A DNA stretch of 64,000 nt from positions 225,653 to 289,652 of the forward strand of contig SADC01000865.1 in the NCBI GenBank assembly GCA_004194705.1. The letters are read 5' to 3'. Positions 63,230 through 64,000 of this stretch are shown here, piece after piece. The position numbers were made by a program, and so were the translations under genes. This stretch comes from Ditylenchus dipsaci. Lineage: Eukaryota > Nematoda > Chromadorea > Rhabditida > Anguinidae. The notes beneath the pieces were generated by a model. It saw only the letters and a program-made list of their open reading frames with translations. It ran no database searches and was not told the origin of the DNA. Each line of letters starts with the position of its first letter. Positions within the stretch are counted from its first letter, which is position 1.

Positions 63230-64000
63230 GTTAGTTATTGATAAACAAATAGAAAATCGTATAAATTAGATGACAAAAATTTGAATAAATGAATACAGTC
63301 AATCCTCGATTTAACGGCACTTCAATTTAACTGCACCCTCAAAAATATCCAAAAATAGACCAATTTGGTTGGCATTGTCTAAGATTTAGTCAAAGTCAAC
63401 CCTCAATTTAACGGCACCCTTGATTTAACGGCACCCGAGCCCGGTCTCCAGGGGTGCCGTTAAATCGAGAGTTGACTGTACACCGAAAAATTTCGTTCTC
63501 GTCTAGGGTTCAGTGGGTAAAACCAAATAGGGTTTGGTGGCTGCCAAATATCAGTTGCCGAACGGTTGCCGATCTTGCTCTGATTCATGTCTCAGGTATG
63601 TGTGTGCGCATTTCAAATAGTGCTGTAAATCTCAAAAAATTGCCAAGGGAACCAACCTTCTGAAATTTCGGCACCGGCCTCCTCAAATTAATCACAACCT
63701 CCGAAAATTTTCGCATTGGTGCCGCATCTGTAGCCGTTGCAAGACTGATCTCAACCCCAAGCGTTCAAGCCCGAGGTTTGAAGGCTTGGGATCTAGATGC
63801 ACACAAACACACACACACACGTATCTGGAATGACCATTAGGATGATCAGTACACTGGTTGTTCATTGATTGATAAGTGTAATCTACCATGTCACTCCCTA
63901 TAATCGAATCTTTCAAGTCAACTGTGTGCGGTTGAATCGTATCATAATTAATTTTTTAATTAAGAGGTTATTATCTAAAAAAACTTGAGTGCATTATATT
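63230..64000. other. Intron or downstream part of the NSD gene; repeats
   Basis: It contains the Tigger-like MITE at 63,296-63,478 and a CACACACACACACAC run near 63,806. 63,505-63,590 can read VKPNRVWWLPNIS, but no splice border links it to the PWWP exon. The next exon should give the rest of the PWWP domain. Confidence 0.35.
63296..63478. mobile_element. Tigger-like MITE, inner block TTTAACGGCAC
   Basis: CAGTCAATCCTCGATTTAAC and the inverse GTTAAATCGAGAGTTGACTG with TA flanks. ATTTAACGGCACC is repeated within both arms. Confidence 0.8.

Overview
The window is eukaryotic, intron-rich and AT-rich. Its genes have many short exons, some introns only 42-48 nt long and others of 1-4 kb filled with repeats. 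The recognisable genes are an SLC16 monocarboxylate-type transporter, an SLC7 light-chain amino-acid transporter with the cysteine that couples to a 4F2hc-type partner, an SLC5 sodium/solute symporter, a secreted TIL-domain protein and an NSD-type histone methyltransferase (PHD and PWWP part). All are animal families, so the source is most likely an invertebrate metazoan. Phylum cannot be fixed; intron-dense genes with tiny introns would suit a slowly evolving lineage such as a sponge, but that is only a guess. No prokaryotic, organellar or CRISPR features were seen.

Layout. 1-71 is the last coding piece of an unidentified + strand gene. 72-11,158 is mostly repeats, with two weak unidentified terminal exons (6,641-6,794 minus; 9,482-9,635 plus). 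11,159-23,439 (minus) is the SLC16 gene: 28 exons whose phases close over 2,745 coding nt. Its introns hold a 2.5-kb minisatellite, an element ended by inverted tandem arrays, and several MITEs. 23,440-29,372 has two weak + strand coding stretches and a short segment that looks like a spliced-transcript copy. 29,373-31,698 (minus) is the TIL-domain gene. 31,990-33,860 is a large foldback repeat. 34,107-38,606 (minus) is the SLC7 gene. 38,607-45,227 is repeat-rich and includes a hAT-like element with an exact 8-bp target duplication. 45,228-52,490 (minus) is an unrecognised coiled-coil gene. 53,960-56,759 (minus) is an SLC5 gene lacking its first exons. 59,7xx-63,229 (plus) is the NSD-like gene, which continues past the window.

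The genes share no obvious pathway. Three are plasma-membrane nutrient transporters. The dominant theme is the repeat landscape. At least four families of short inverted-repeat elements recur, and in two of them the outermost terminal bases are constant while the next bases differ from copy to copy, yet still match between the two ends of the same copy. Two otherwise intact genes (TIL and SLC7) each lack exactly one base in a coding exon. This needs raw-read checking before either is called broken.

Exon boundaries were worked out by eye from GT-AG signals, reading-frame phase and family resemblance. No alignment or database search was run.
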